Both the position numbers and the translations under genes were made by a program. From contig CAYNPH010000062.1 of NCBI GenBank assembly GCA_964399035.1, positions 1-44,150 of the forward strand: a DNA stretch of 44,150 nt, written 5' to 3'. This stretch comes from WAOL01 sp964399035. GTDB lineage: Archaea; Thermoproteota; Thermoprotei_A; Sulfolobales; NBVN01. Of the stretch, positions 17,269-25,401 are shown in pieces; the stretch's first letter is position 1, and each line of letters opens with the position of its first letter. Below the pieces are notes generated by a model. That model did not search any database, was not told the origin of the DNA, and worked only from the letters and a program-made list of their open reading frames with translations.

Positions 17269-18269
17269 TATGTGGTCAACGCGATTACGCTAGATATTAT
17301 TAATAATAATGTATAGGCAATGACTATTTCCTTCTCCGTGAGGGGTTCCTTAAGTATTAGGAGTTGAACCAGCGTTACCGGAGCCTCCGGATTTCTTGAA
17401 GGTCTTATTCGCCAATCATCACCTAATACCGCTGGTCGCACTCTTATTCGCTCTTTGTTTTTCAAGCCCTTAATTGAGGAGAGTATGCTAAAACCGTTAA
17501 GAACCAGTGGGACTAGCAGGAGTATGAACAGGAACTCCTCACGGCAAAGCGCCATTGCCGAAGCCAGCAACCCTCCCATAAGGAAGGAGCCACAATTTCC
17601 GTTGAATACCTTAGCTGGGTACTTGTTGAAGGGAATATACCCTATTAAGCCTCCTAGGCTAGCCATGAGGAATACAAGTGCCCCTGGGAGTGGCTCTACT
17701 TTAGGGGTGAGGATCATGCCTACTAGTAATGAAGCCAGCACTATTATTGAGGCAGTTGGCGCGACCCCGTTGTGTGTGTCAGCCATGTTCAATGCGTTAG
17801 CGGCTACGCTATACCCTATAATGAATAGGAGGGGGTAGAGTATCGTTAGCCTTAACGTGCCATTTAGTACCGGCAAGTAAGGTCTCGGAACGTAAGCATG
17901 AGCAAGGACTGGTACTAACGCTGGCACAGCGAAGACTGCGACCTTAGCTACTGCGCCTATACCTCTCACATCATCCATCAATCCTAAAAACCCGGTAAGT
18001 AGGACAGCGAACATGTACACAGCAACGACAGTCAAGTTAAGATAAAGCGCCACTAAGGCCACAATCCCGCACACCACCATCAAGGCAGGCCCGCCAGACT
18101 TGGGAACGAGTGGGTTCCCTGGTTTATGGGCGTCTGGGGCTAGGTAACCCCTAGACTTCTCAATCCTCACGACAGCAGCTGTAACTACATAAGAAAGTAG
18201 TCCACAACCCGCGAACCACACCAATAAATAGTAGATGCTTACATCACCGATACTACCAGCGTTGCTCAA
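17247..18269 (-). CDS. MraY/AglH-like polyprenyl-phosphate glycosyl-1-phosphate transferase
   Basis: The 340-residue membrane protein with about 10 helices has the family's cytoplasmic motifs: APDAHKPGNPLVPKSGGPA (45-62), LMDDVRG with Asp99-Asp100, NALNMADTHNG (158-168) and KVFNGNCGSF (220-229). Members move a sugar phosphate from a UDP-sugar to dolichyl or undecaprenyl phosphate; in archaea the AglH branch starts N-glycan assembly. The usual GDxGS metal-site Asp is Asn225 here (codon AAT), and NxxDGxNG reads NMADTHNG. It lies convergent to the pterin gene and divergent from mptN. Whether it serves glycosylation or a different acceptor is open. Confidence 0.75.
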   Translation of the reverse strand: MSNAGSIGDVSIYYLLVWFAGCGLLSYVVTAAVVRIEKSRGYLAPDAHKPGNPLVPKSGGPALMVVCGIVALVALYLNLTVVAVYMFAVLLTGFLGLMDDVRGIGAVAKVAVFAVPALVPVLAHAYVPRPYLPVLNGTLRLTILYPLLFIIGYSVAANALNMADTHNGVAPTASIIVLASLLVGMILTPKVEPLPGALVFLMASLGGLIGYIPFNKYPAKVFNGNCGSFLMGGLLASAMALCREEFLFILLLVPLVLNGFSILSSIKGLKNKERIRVRPAVLGDDWRIRPSRNPEAPVTLVQLLILKEPLTEKEIVIAYTLLLIISSVIALTTYYALTMI

Positions 18270-18346
18270 GGCTTCATGCCTCAGTAATTCACAGGACGGC
18301 TTAGCTTAAATTTTTACTAGGAGAGTAGGGGACAGGCGTAGAAGTT

Positions 18347-19231
18347 ATGAAAGTAGCCGTCATACATGATGTCCCCGTACCGCCCAGCACAACTAGGCAG
18401 ATCTTTGTTGCGTTAATGAAGCGCGGTGTCGATACGACATACTTAAGGGTATCCAGGATGACGCCAGTGATAGGCCAGGGTACCTCAGCAATAATTTACG
18501 GGAGACGAGTGATTGGGGTTGACGCAGCCATAGTCAGAGGATTAGGTATGGTTACGTCGACCGAGGCGATATTCAAGAGAGTAGATGTGCTAAAGCAAAT
18601 GCGTGACTCGGGGACCCTTATAGTTAACTCACCGGAATCAATACTTAATGCACGGGATAAGCTTAGGTCTATGCAATTACTGTCGTCTGCCGGACTACCG
18701 ATACCGGACACCGTGGTAACTGAGGACCTAATGGTCGTGGTCAACGTCGTTAGGGAGTGGGGTAAGTGCGTCATAAAACCCTTAATGGGTAGCATGGGTT
18801 ACGGGGCAGTCCTTACTGATGACCCCGACGTAGCTTACATGATAGCTAAGGTATGGATCTCCCACAATCAACCAGTAATGATTCAAAAATACGTGAGGTC
18901 CATGAATAGGGATATACGAGTTTTCGTAGTCGGTAATGAAGTCCTAGGCGGCATATACCGTTATGCCCCAGAAGGAAGCTGGAAAACCAACGTGGCGCAA
19001 GGCGCAAGGGTTGAGAAGGCTGAACTCGACCGTGAAATTAAGGAATTAGCGCTCGAGGCTACAAGGAGACTCGAATTGCAGTACGCTGGTGTAGACATAG
19101 GCGAGTTCGAGGGGAGCTACGTTATTTACGAAGTAAATTCCATGCCTAACTGGCTAGGGTTTATGGAGGGGACCGGCATCAATCCAGCAGAATACCTTGC
19201 TGAACTTGTGGTTACCTTGCTAAGAAAGTAA
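18347..19231 (+). CDS. ATP-grasp ligase, MptN/RimK type (tetrahydromethanopterin:alpha-L-glutamate ligase-like)
   Basis: The 294-residue protein has the ATP-grasp layout. It has an N-terminal Rossmann-like half, NSPESILNARDKLRS (about 94-108), AGLPIPDTVV, the P-loop-like KPLMGSMGYG (about 144-153), DIRVFVVG, and the metal-binding YEVNSMPNW near the end. In the RimK subgroup MptN adds glutamate to tetrahydromethanopterin to form tetrahydrosarcinapterin-type tails. CofF, LysX and RimK are close relatives, so the substrate is assigned from its position within 1.1 kb of mptE and RFAP synthase. It is divergent from the glycosyltransferase gene with a 77-base gap. Confidence 0.72.
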   Translation: MKVAVIHDVPVPPSTTRQIFVALMKRGVDTTYLRVSRMTPVIGQGTSAIIYGRRVIGVDAAIVRGLGMVTSTEAIFKRVDVLKQMRDSGTLIVNSPESILNARDKLRSMQLLSSAGLPIPDTVVTEDLMVVVNVVREWGKCVIKPLMGSMGYGAVLTDDPDVAYMIAKVWISHNQPVMIQKYVRSMNRDIRVFVVGNEVLGGIYRYAPEGSWKTNVAQGARVEKAELDREIKELALEATRRLELQYAGVDIGEFEGSYVIYEVNSMPNWLGFMEGTGINPAEYLAELVVTLLRK

Positions 19232-19254
19232 TTGGCATCGCAAAGAGATTATAG

Positions 19255-19728
19255 CTAAGTTTTAAGGAGCTTTGCCAGGAATTCTGTGCTTACTTGATTT
19301 GATATCACCTTAAGAACGTACCGCACGCGAATGTCTTTAACGCCGTTTATCCTTGCTACAGTATCTATCTTCTCCGACAAGTCGATGTTGTCTCGAGCAA
19401 TAATTCTAGCAGTAATTGGATACTCACTACTTACCTCATAGACCTCGACCGCCCAAGGCATGTTCTTCAGTTGCATTAGTATGTCCCCCATCCTCTTGGG
19501 TTCTGCCCTGATATCAACGAATGCTTGAACAACGAAGCCTAACTTACTTAAATCAACGTCAACGGTGAACGCCCGCAACACACCCATTTCTATTAACTTC
19601 CTTACGCGCATGTACACCGTCGACTCACCTAGATTCAGCATCCTCGCTATCTGACTGTAGGGAGTTCTGGCATTCCTGAGAAGCACTGATAGTATTTTCA
19701 AGTCCGTACTATCGACACCTCCAGGCAT
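19255..19728 (-). CDS. Lrp/AsnC family transcriptional regulator
   Basis: The 157-residue protein has an N-terminal winged helix-turn-helix (DLKILSVLLRNARTPYSQIARMLNLGESTVYMRVRKL, about 7-43) and a C-terminal RAM/ACT-like ligand domain. That is the standard Lrp plan at the usual length. Archaeal Lrp proteins often sense amino acids. A threonine ammonia-lyase gene with its own ACT domain lies 350 bases away on the opposite strand, and it is a possible target. Start and upstream stop share one base (TAATG), so it is coupled to the preceding small gene. Confidence 0.88.
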   Translation of the reverse strand: MPGGVDSTDLKILSVLLRNARTPYSQIARMLNLGESTVYMRVRKLIEMGVLRAFTVDVDLSKLGFVVQAFVDIRAEPKRMGDILMQLKNMPWAVEVYEVSSEYPITARIIARDNIDLSEKIDTVARINGVKDIRVRYVLKVISNQVSTEFLAKLLKT

Positions 19729-19970
19729 TATCGCCTCGCCTCACGCTCCTCACACTTCTTACCGAACCTATTCTCAATCACTACTACGGCTCCACGCCCT
19801 TCCTCACGGGCATCAATCATGGACAGCCCATTCCTAACGGAATACACAGGGACTAAACTAAGTAGGTCCAGCGTATCTAACTTAATCTCAACATTACTTC
19901 CGCATTCTAGGTCTTGGGCTAGTTCACGCATTAGGTTCCTTAACTTTGCCTCAGTATTTACTTTCCGCAA
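19728..19970 (-). CDS. Hypothetical 80-residue protein upstream of the Lrp gene
   Basis: I do not recognise this small charged protein. It has an amphipathic N-terminal helix (TEAKLRNLMRELAQDLEC) and a later strand pattern (GAVVVIENRFG). It precedes the Lrp-type regulator with a one-base stop/start overlap and so is probably co-transcribed with it. It faces away from the threonine ammonia-lyase gene across a 98-base intergenic region that holds the promoters of both. Confidence 0.55.
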   Translation of the reverse strand: MRKVNTEAKLRNLMRELAQDLECGSNVEIKLDTLDLLSLVPVYSVRNGLSMIDAREEGRGAVVVIENRFGKKCEEREARR

Positions 19971-20068
19971 TTACGTTCCCTAAAGTCTATGTTTTACGGA
20001 GGTTATTAATAGGGGGTATACCCACTTATTTAAACGCAGACACGACTTCTACGCGGGTGTGCTGAACA

Positions 20069-21280
20069 GTGTTTGAGGATCTTTTCGAGCTCATAAAGGA
20101 TGCCAGCTCAGCCCTGAGGAACGTTGTTCATAGAACACCACTGACGTATTCAACATATTTCTCGAAGTTGACGGGGAAGAACGTCTATTTGAAATTAGAG
20201 AACTTGCAGAAAACTGGGTCCTTTAAGGTTAGAGGGGCCTACAATAAGATTCGGTCGTTAATGCCGGAAGCCCGTGAACGAGGTGTGATAGCGGCATCGA
20301 CAGGTAATCACGCTCAGGGCGTGGCGTACGCGGCTAGGGAACTAGGTGTTAAGGCAACAATAGTTATGCCTGAGACCGCCCCACCCTACAAAATTATCTC
20401 AACAAGGTCCTACGGGGCTGAAGTACTGCTTCACGGTAAGGTATATGACGACGCTTATAGGAAAGCCGTCGAGATCAGCATGAAGACTGGTGCCTACTTC
20501 ATACATCCCTACGACGACCCGCTAGTCATAGCTGGTCAGGGAACCATCGGGCTCGAGATAGGGGAGGATCTGCCGCAGGTCGACGCCGTTATCGTTCCAG
20601 TGGGGGGCGGCGGGCTAATATCGGGTATAGCGATCGCGTTGAAGAACGTAATAGGTGACCACGTTAAGGTCCACGGCGTGGAGCCCACAGGTGCGCCGAA
20701 GCTTAAGGAGGCACTAACACGTAACGCTCCCGTAACCATAACACCCTCGCCTTCACTAGCTGATGGCGTAATCACTAAGGGCGTAGGTAGGCTAACTTTC
20801 CGCATTATGAAGGAGCTAGTAAATGATGTCCTGCTAGTTAGCGAAGATGACATAGCTAGGGCAATGTACCTAATGCTTGAGAGGGCTAAGCTACTCGCTG
20901 AGGGTGCTGGCGCACTGCCACTTGCTGCACTACTGAGTAATCCCGATGCAATCGAGGGTAAGAACGTCGTTGCTGTAATCAGTGGCGGGAATGCAGACCT
21001 AACAACGCTTTACAGAGTGATTTTACGGGGTCTAATGGTTGAGGGGAGAATAGCTAAGGTTACGTTAATGCTTAAGGACGTGCCCGGCACCTTAGAGCAC
21101 GCCTTAAAAGTGATCTCGCAACTCCGGTGCAACATAATAGATGTGAGGCATGACAGGTTAAGTCCGGAAATACTGCCGGGGTACGCACGTGTGGAGGTGC
21201 TCATAGAGGTCCCAGATATCGAAACGTTAAGTACCTTGAAGAAGGAATTAACAGAACAAGGTGTTAAGGTGATTCACTAA
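20069..21280 (+). CDS. ilvA: Threonine ammonia-lyase with C-terminal ACT domain
   Basis: The 403-residue protein is a fold-type II PLP enzyme. Lys53 in TGSFKVRGAYNK binds PLP, STGNHAQGVA (77-86) contacts substrate, VGGGGLISG (178-186) holds the phosphate, and SGGN follows at about 305. Residues about 325-403 form an ACT domain (VTLMLKDVPGTLEHALKVIS) for amino-acid feedback. It converts threonine to 2-oxobutanoate for isoleucine synthesis or catabolism. The GTG start has GGGTG upstream. A TATTTAAACG element at about 20025-20035 is a plausible box A. It is followed after two bases by a small gene of unknown function. Confidence 0.92.
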   Translation: MFEDLFELIKDASSALRNVVHRTPLTYSTYFSKLTGKNVYLKLENLQKTGSFKVRGAYNKIRSLMPEARERGVIAASTGNHAQGVAYAARELGVKATIVMPETAPPYKIISTRSYGAEVLLHGKVYDDAYRKAVEISMKTGAYFIHPYDDPLVIAGQGTIGLEIGEDLPQVDAVIVPVGGGGLISGIAIALKNVIGDHVKVHGVEPTGAPKLKEALTRNAPVTITPSPSLADGVITKGVGRLTFRIMKELVNDVLLVSEDDIARAMYLMLERAKLLAEGAGALPLAALLSNPDAIEGKNVVAVISGGNADLTTLYRVILRGLMVEGRIAKVTLMLKDVPGTLEHALKVISQLRCNIIDVRHDRLSPEILPGYARVEVLIEVPDIETLSTLKKELTEQGVKVIH

Positions 21281-21282
21281 TT

Positions 21283-21627
21283 ATGACCCAATGCTTCAGC
21301 GTTAAGTTAATCGTAAGCTCGCCTCCAGAGCTGGCGTCGAAGCTACCTCAGGTACTTAGAGAACTCAAGAGGGAACTAGCGAACTTAAAGAAATGCCGTT
21401 GTAGCGGCGGGTCCTACCTCTATGTGTGTGCTTGTCACGAAACCTTGCTGAAAACGTTACTCGCGCAGACACACGAGGCTTCCATACTTAAGGGGGGAGG
21501 CATGCCTGGGGGACCAGCTGTTGAAATAACGTTAACGTCAAGCAATCCTCACGACCTTGTTCAGGTTCTTGAGGTAGTGCTGGAAACCATCAAGGAGCAT
21601 GAACTTCCCTATACCTTCACCGGTTGA
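21283..21627 (+). CDS. Hypothetical 114-residue protein
   Basis: I do not recognise this protein. It has a ferredoxin-like alternation (VKLIVSS, LASKLPQVLREL, AVEITLTSS, DLVQVLEVVLETIKEH), five cysteines, and a KCRCSG...YVCACH segment (about 37-52) that could bind metal, as well as a GGGMPGGP loop. It starts two bases after threonine ammonia-lyase and is surely in the same transcription unit. The reading frame continues past the TGA stop for 53 further sense codons. Confidence 0.6.
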   Translation: MTQCFSVKLIVSSPPELASKLPQVLRELKRELANLKKCRCSGGSYLYVCACHETLLKTLLAQTHEASILKGGGMPGGPAVEITLTSSNPHDLVQVLEVVLETIKEHELPYTFTG

Positions 21628-21789
21628 ACACTCGTTAAGAAGTCAGGCATGGGAGTCCACATCATCTCGGGCTCAGGTCCTGCCTTGGACACATCATCCT
21701 CAAGGACTAAAGATGTTATTGCGGTAATTAAACATGGGCTCAGCATACTCTCTAGACATGAGGCTATCCATTTAAGTCATGCTAACTAA
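21628..21789 (+). other. In-frame open extension beyond a TGA stop
   Basis: After the TGA at 21625-21627 the same frame stays open for 53 codons to a TAA at 21787-21789. An internal ATG at 21649 starts a possible 46-residue peptide (MGVHIISGSGPALDTSSS...). It could be a small separate gene, the remnant of a longer C-terminus split by a nonsense change, or chance. It overlaps the end of the convergent DUF1614 gene by eight bases. I see no selenocysteine or pyrrolysine context and TGA is the normal stop here. Confidence 0.25.
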
Positions 21790-22495
21790 TGAACAAGATG
21801 ATATTCCCAACTATGAGGGAGGACATTACCGGTATTAGGAAGACTGCGTCAGCTACACCCATACCCCCTATAACTACTTTCTTCGCCTTATAGATCGCTG
21901 TATTCCTTAGGTTGATGATATCTATGCCTACTAGAGCTGCTGGGGCAGACGCAGTGAATGCTATCATAAATGCTGAACTAGGCTCTACTAGTCCTGCGTA
22001 AACCGCGGAGAGCATTGTGAGCACCGTGACTATCACTCCGGTAACTATGGGTACCCCCAACCCCTTCCCTCTTATGAAGAGGGTTAACCTGTTATACGCG
22101 ACAACCAGGAAGAGGGTGAGCATTAACCAAGCCCTCAGGTTTAGAGTGCCTTGAAACTGCATTACGGCAACACCCAAAGCTGTAAACGCTAGAGGTACAA
22201 ATACACCAGCAGCATTAACCATGATCTTACTCTTATAAGATATGCTGAAGTCTACTTCCTGATGTAGTAACTCACCATCCACATCAAGCACTATTGGCTT
22301 CACCATTCTTTCCCTAACGTAGCGTTCGCAGATCATCACGTTCTTCCCAACTAATGCGTAGGCAAGCACCACCGTTAGTCCAGCGTAGTAGGGGAGGGCC
22401 CGAACATCGATACCTAGTACTGAATAGTAGGAAACGAAGAATAGCGATAGCAGTGCCGATAACGCCACTTCATATGTTGTGCGCACCTCCCCCAC
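21782..22495 (-). CDS. DUF1614-like membrane protein
   Basis: The 237-residue protein has about six or seven membrane segments. It carries features of archaeal DUF1614: SKIMVNAAGVFVPLAF (about 90-105), ASAPAALVGIDIINL (about 183-197) and the C-terminal GGMGVADAVFLIPVMSSL. The function of the family is unknown. The divergent CitG-like gene begins close by, and the convergent threonine ammonia-lyase operon ends at its stop. Confidence 0.65.
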   Translation of the reverse strand: MGEVRTTYEVALSALLSLFFVSYYSVLGIDVRALPYYAGLTVVLAYALVGKNVMICERYVRERMVKPIVLDVDGELLHQEVDFSISYKSKIMVNAAGVFVPLAFTALGVAVMQFQGTLNLRAWLMLTLFLVVAYNRLTLFIRGKGLGVPIVTGVIVTVLTMLSAVYAGLVEPSSAFMIAFTASAPAALVGIDIINLRNTAIYKAKKVVIGGMGVADAVFLIPVMSSLIVGNIILFIS

Positions 22496-22587
22496 CGTAG
22501 TTAAGGTTGCGTACTTTACATCATTTTAAGGCGTTGCCCACAACAGTTATTTCAGCAAACATTAACATAACGTTTAGGTGCCTAGGT

Positions 22588-23421
22588 ATGCTTCAAACAC
22601 TTAGCGCCTTAATCAATGCTATGGACTTAGCTGTATACTCCTACGTAAAACCTGGAGCACCTCACAGGTACTCCACATGCTATGGTGACTTGCACGCCTA
22701 CATAGCAACATTAACATCCGCGCTATCCTCCTACGCTAGGGCTCATGAGCTCGGAACCGACATAGCTCGAGGAAGAGCAAGCCTAAACAAATCAGGGGTT
22801 GGTGAGTTAATCAGCAACGCCATCAGAGATAACAGAAAAAGAGTCCCGGAACCTCCTATGCTTGACTACCACTTAATAATGATACCTGTGGTCGTAGCTG
22901 CCGCATACTCAATGAAACTCGACGGTAAAGTCACAATCAACACCTTCGCGAAAGGATTGAAGGGACTATTAATGTATAGCGGGCCAGATGACACCCTACT
23001 AGTCTATGAGGCCATAAGAGGCGTTAGCGGTAAGCTAGGTAGGGCTATAGCGTTAAGCGACCTAACGCCAGGACGCATAAGAATGGAGAACATGAGCCTT
23101 ATGGATCTGCTTGACGCCATAGGTAAGAACTATACCACGCTAGCATACTTCGTGAGACATCACACCAGCTTAGCTGAACTAGCAGAGAAGTTCATAGATA
23201 TGCACCTAAAGGGATTCAGCTTAAATAACGCAGCCGTAGTCACATACTCCATACTATTAAGGGATATAGCCGGAATTCAGTACTCACCAATGATGAAGAG
23301 CAGGGACGACTTCCTGAAACTCCTGAAACTTGATAGGGAAGTGTGCAAGAAAGGGAAATTCGACCATTTAATACCTCTCCTCTCGGTTCCTCTCTTCATA
23401 GGAATGTTAAGCATAACATAA
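22588..23421 (+). CDS. CitG/MdcB-like triphosphoribosyl-dephospho-CoA synthase family protein
   Basis: I choose the ATG at 22588 (277 residues) because GGTG lies seven bases upstream and a TATA-like TTTACATCATTTTAAGG at about 22515-22531 lies inside the longer reading from the TTG at 22507. The N-terminal YVKPGAPHRYSTCYGDLHAY matches the 'r/kPGnvhR...D' start of the CitG family. An all-helical body follows with LDYHLIMIPVVVAA, GPDDTLLVYEAIR and a final RDIAGIQ. Bacterial CitG and MdcB attach a triphosphoribosyl group to dephospho-CoA. Archaeal homologues have no citrate-lyase partner and, as I recall, co-occur with methanopterin genes, so a role in the pterin cofactor is plausible but unproven. 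Confidence 0.55.
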   Translation: MLQTLSALINAMDLAVYSYVKPGAPHRYSTCYGDLHAYIATLTSALSSYARAHELGTDIARGRASLNKSGVGELISNAIRDNRKRVPEPPMLDYHLIMIPVVVAAAYSMKLDGKVTINTFAKGLKGLLMYSGPDDTLLVYEAIRGVSGKLGRAIALSDLTPGRIRMENMSLMDLLDAIGKNYTTLAYFVRHHTSLAELAEKFIDMHLKGFSLNNAAVVTYSILLRDIAGIQYSPMMKSRDDFLKLLKLDREVCKKGKFDHLIPLLSVPLFIGMLSIT

Positions 23422-23456
23422 AATACACCTGGTTTTAACATTCTCCTCAAACACAA

Positions 23457-24221
23457 TTACATATAGACCTCGTAGAGTCTTAGAAACTCTCTGTACCTTC
23501 TTACGAGCCTCAGCAGTTCCTTATTTACGAAAACAGGTAACATCGCCATACCCCCTAGGAAACCTCCCACGTGAGCCCAGAACGCCACCCCTGCTGAACT
23601 CCACAGAGTTAGCCCCATTATGAGTTGATATAAGAACCATATGAATATGTAGAACTCTGCTGTCATTAATATGGGGAAGAAGTAGAATATAGCGATTATC
23701 TTTGCTCTAGGGAATAAAATCAGATACGCACCTAATACCCCGCTGATGGCTCCCGACGCGCCCACTGATGGAATTAACCAAGGCAGAATGTATTCCTGAA
23801 CCTTACTAAGTAAGTATGAGGAAGGTAGGATGGCTATGCTTAATGTGTTAAAGATGTTCGCTATCACACCACATGCTATGTAGAATGCTAGGAACCTCGC
23901 CTTACCCATAACTTTCTCCACGTCTCTTCCGAAAACGTAAAGGAAGAGCATGTTACCCAGTAAGTGAAGCATGTTTGCATGCAGGAACATCGATGTGAAA
24001 ACCCTGTAGAACCTTATGGGATCGAGTATGTCTGAAGGGTACGTACCGAGCGCTTTAAGGACGTCGTCGTAGCTACTAAAACCGAACGCTTGATAAGCCA
24101 TTGAAAGTATCAGGTATACCGTAACGTTCACACCTATCAGTAAGTACGTAATTACGGGGTGCCTACCTATGCTCTCCGGTATTTCATCAAGGCTTACTGG
24201 CAGCCCCAACGTCACCACCAA
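23457..24221 (-). CDS. Rhomboid family intramembrane serine protease
   Basis: The 254-residue protein has six or seven membrane helices. It has the rhomboid active site: Ser156 in GASGAISG, His217 in WAHVGGFLGG, Asn90 in the HANMLHLLGN segment and Arg/Phe around FTSMFLHAN. It would cleave type I membrane protein substrates within the bilayer. The TTG start at 24221 lies within the end of the phosphoesterase gene (35-base overlap). GTG codons at 24218 and 24215 are equally possible. The long loop between helices 4 and 5 (LLSKVQEYILPW) is unusual but not unique. Confidence 0.92.
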   Translation of the reverse strand: MVVTLGLPVSLDEIPESIGRHPVITYLLIGVNVTVYLILSMAYQAFGFSSYDDVLKALGTYPSDILDPIRFYRVFTSMFLHANMLHLLGNMLFLYVFGRDVEKVMGKARFLAFYIACGVIANIFNTLSIAILPSSYLLSKVQEYILPWLIPSVGASGAISGVLGAYLILFPRAKIIAIFYFFPILMTAEFYIFIWFLYQLIMGLTLWSSAGVAFWAHVGGFLGGMAMLPVFVNKELLRLVRRYREFLRLYEVYM

Positions 24222-24945
24222 CGAACGTTAATAGTGTTCTCCTAGGTCTTGCCTCAATAAGCGTTATTCCTTTCCTGGCAGGTAGCGAAACATTATAAAC
24301 ACGTACAGAGTCGAGAAGCGCTTCAACTCTCCTGGCATTGTGTGCATGCGCATGAATCACTATCTCTGGTTTGACCTCACGTATTATTCTTTCCATATCT
24401 CTCGAACCCATGTACGGGTAAACTTTCTCCGGCTCACCCTTCACGGTGAGGAATGTTGGGGCGTAATGCGAAATCAACACAACCATATCAGAGTACTTCC
24501 TTACTTCTGTTATTAACTTCTTGATTATCTTAGGTCTCTCTTTGTACACTATCTCCAGTTCAGGCTTGTGCCTTCGTTGCCAGAACGTTAGCTTCTCTAA
24601 AGCACCACGAGTGCCGACGAAACCGACGCGGACACCGTTTAGTGTGAGTATGGCTGGTGTGTCATTAAGCCATATTACCTCGGGATATCTTTTGAGGAAT
24701 TTATTCTCTAGTTCATGGTACTCCTCATTACCGAAGACAGCTACTATCGGTATTCCAGGGAACTTCTCTCGAACCACTTTGAGTATGGGGTCTAGGTCAT
24801 CAACCCTGCCCTCATCAACCATGTCTCCCGCGAATATGAAAACATCTGGTTTGAAACCAACTAATGCTTTGAGGGAAGCGGTGAAGACGCTAAAGTACCT
24901 GCTGCCGTGCACGTCGCCAACAGCACATATTTTCACTACAGTCAT
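24187..24945 (-). CDS. Calcineurin-like metallophosphoesterase
   Basis: The 252-residue protein carries the metal-site series GDVHG (10-14), GDMVDEG (about 40-46), GNEEYHE (about 72-78), ISHYAPT and a final HAHAHN. Targets of such archaeal phosphoesterases are unknown; cyclic nucleotides, nucleotides or phosphoproteins are possible. It is co-transcribed with the rhomboid protease gene, with a 35-base overlap. ATG start is preceded by GGAAGATGAC, which is only a modest ribosome-binding site. Confidence 0.85.
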   Translation of the reverse strand: MTVVKICAVGDVHGSRYFSVFTASLKALVGFKPDVFIFAGDMVDEGRVDDLDPILKVVREKFPGIPIVAVFGNEEYHELENKFLKRYPEVIWLNDTPAILTLNGVRVGFVGTRGALEKLTFWQRRHKPELEIVYKERPKIIKKLITEVRKYSDMVVLISHYAPTFLTVKGEPEKVYPYMGSRDMERIIREVKPEIVIHAHAHNARRVEALLDSVRVYNVSLPARKGITLIEARPRRTLLTFVGGDVGAASKP

Positions 24946-25077
24946 CTTCCCAACCTAAAGCATACTATGTGTAACGGATTAAAGTTCTTAGCATGTTATT
25001 GGTGAGGTTCCCTTCTTACAGCTATTTCCAGAGTGAACCTTATTAAGCAAATATCAGTAGTAGGTGGGGTATGAGAT

Positions 25078-25296
25078 ATGAGCACGCCGAAAGGCATAAC
25101 TGCGGGTGGGCACCTAGGATGGGCTACGAAAAGATGCGCTATATGTAATAGGCGAATGGTTGTCGGGAAGGACGTTATTTACTACTGCCCCAAGTGCAGT
25201 AAAGGAGATGAAGGTGTTTACTTCTGTTCCGGCGACCATAGAGCACTCCACGGAAAATGCCCATACTGCGGATCAGAGTTGAAACCCCTAATCTAG
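25078..25296 (+). CDS. Small double zinc-finger protein, RING/treble-clef-like
   Basis: The 72-residue protein has Cys20-x2-Cys23, Cys37-x2-Cys40, Cys50-x3-His54 (His58 alternative) and Cys61-x2-Cys64. These eight ligands are enough for two zinc ions, spaced either as two ribbons or as a cross-braced RING-like module. GGTGGGG lies ten bases upstream of the ATG. It stands alone between a divergent phosphoesterase gene and an unknown pair. Function is not known to me; nucleic-acid or protein binding is likely. Confidence 0.7.
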   Translation: MSTPKGITAGGHLGWATKRCAICNRRMVVGKDVIYYCPKCSKGDEGVYFCSGDHRALHGKCPYCGSELKPLI

Positions 25297-25401
25297 GAAT
25301 GTAATGTTTAAGGAAGGAAAACGTGTTCTCTGAACCACCTCTAAGAGAACCAGCGGTTACCAAAGGTATTACCTTAACAATCTTTTAGGGAGGTTAACGG
25401 A

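Noticed and set aside
22507..22587. 27-codon N-terminal extension of the CitG-like gene
   Set aside because: It contains a TATA-like element and lacks a ribosome-binding site, while the ATG at 22588 has GGTG upstream and the family usually starts there.
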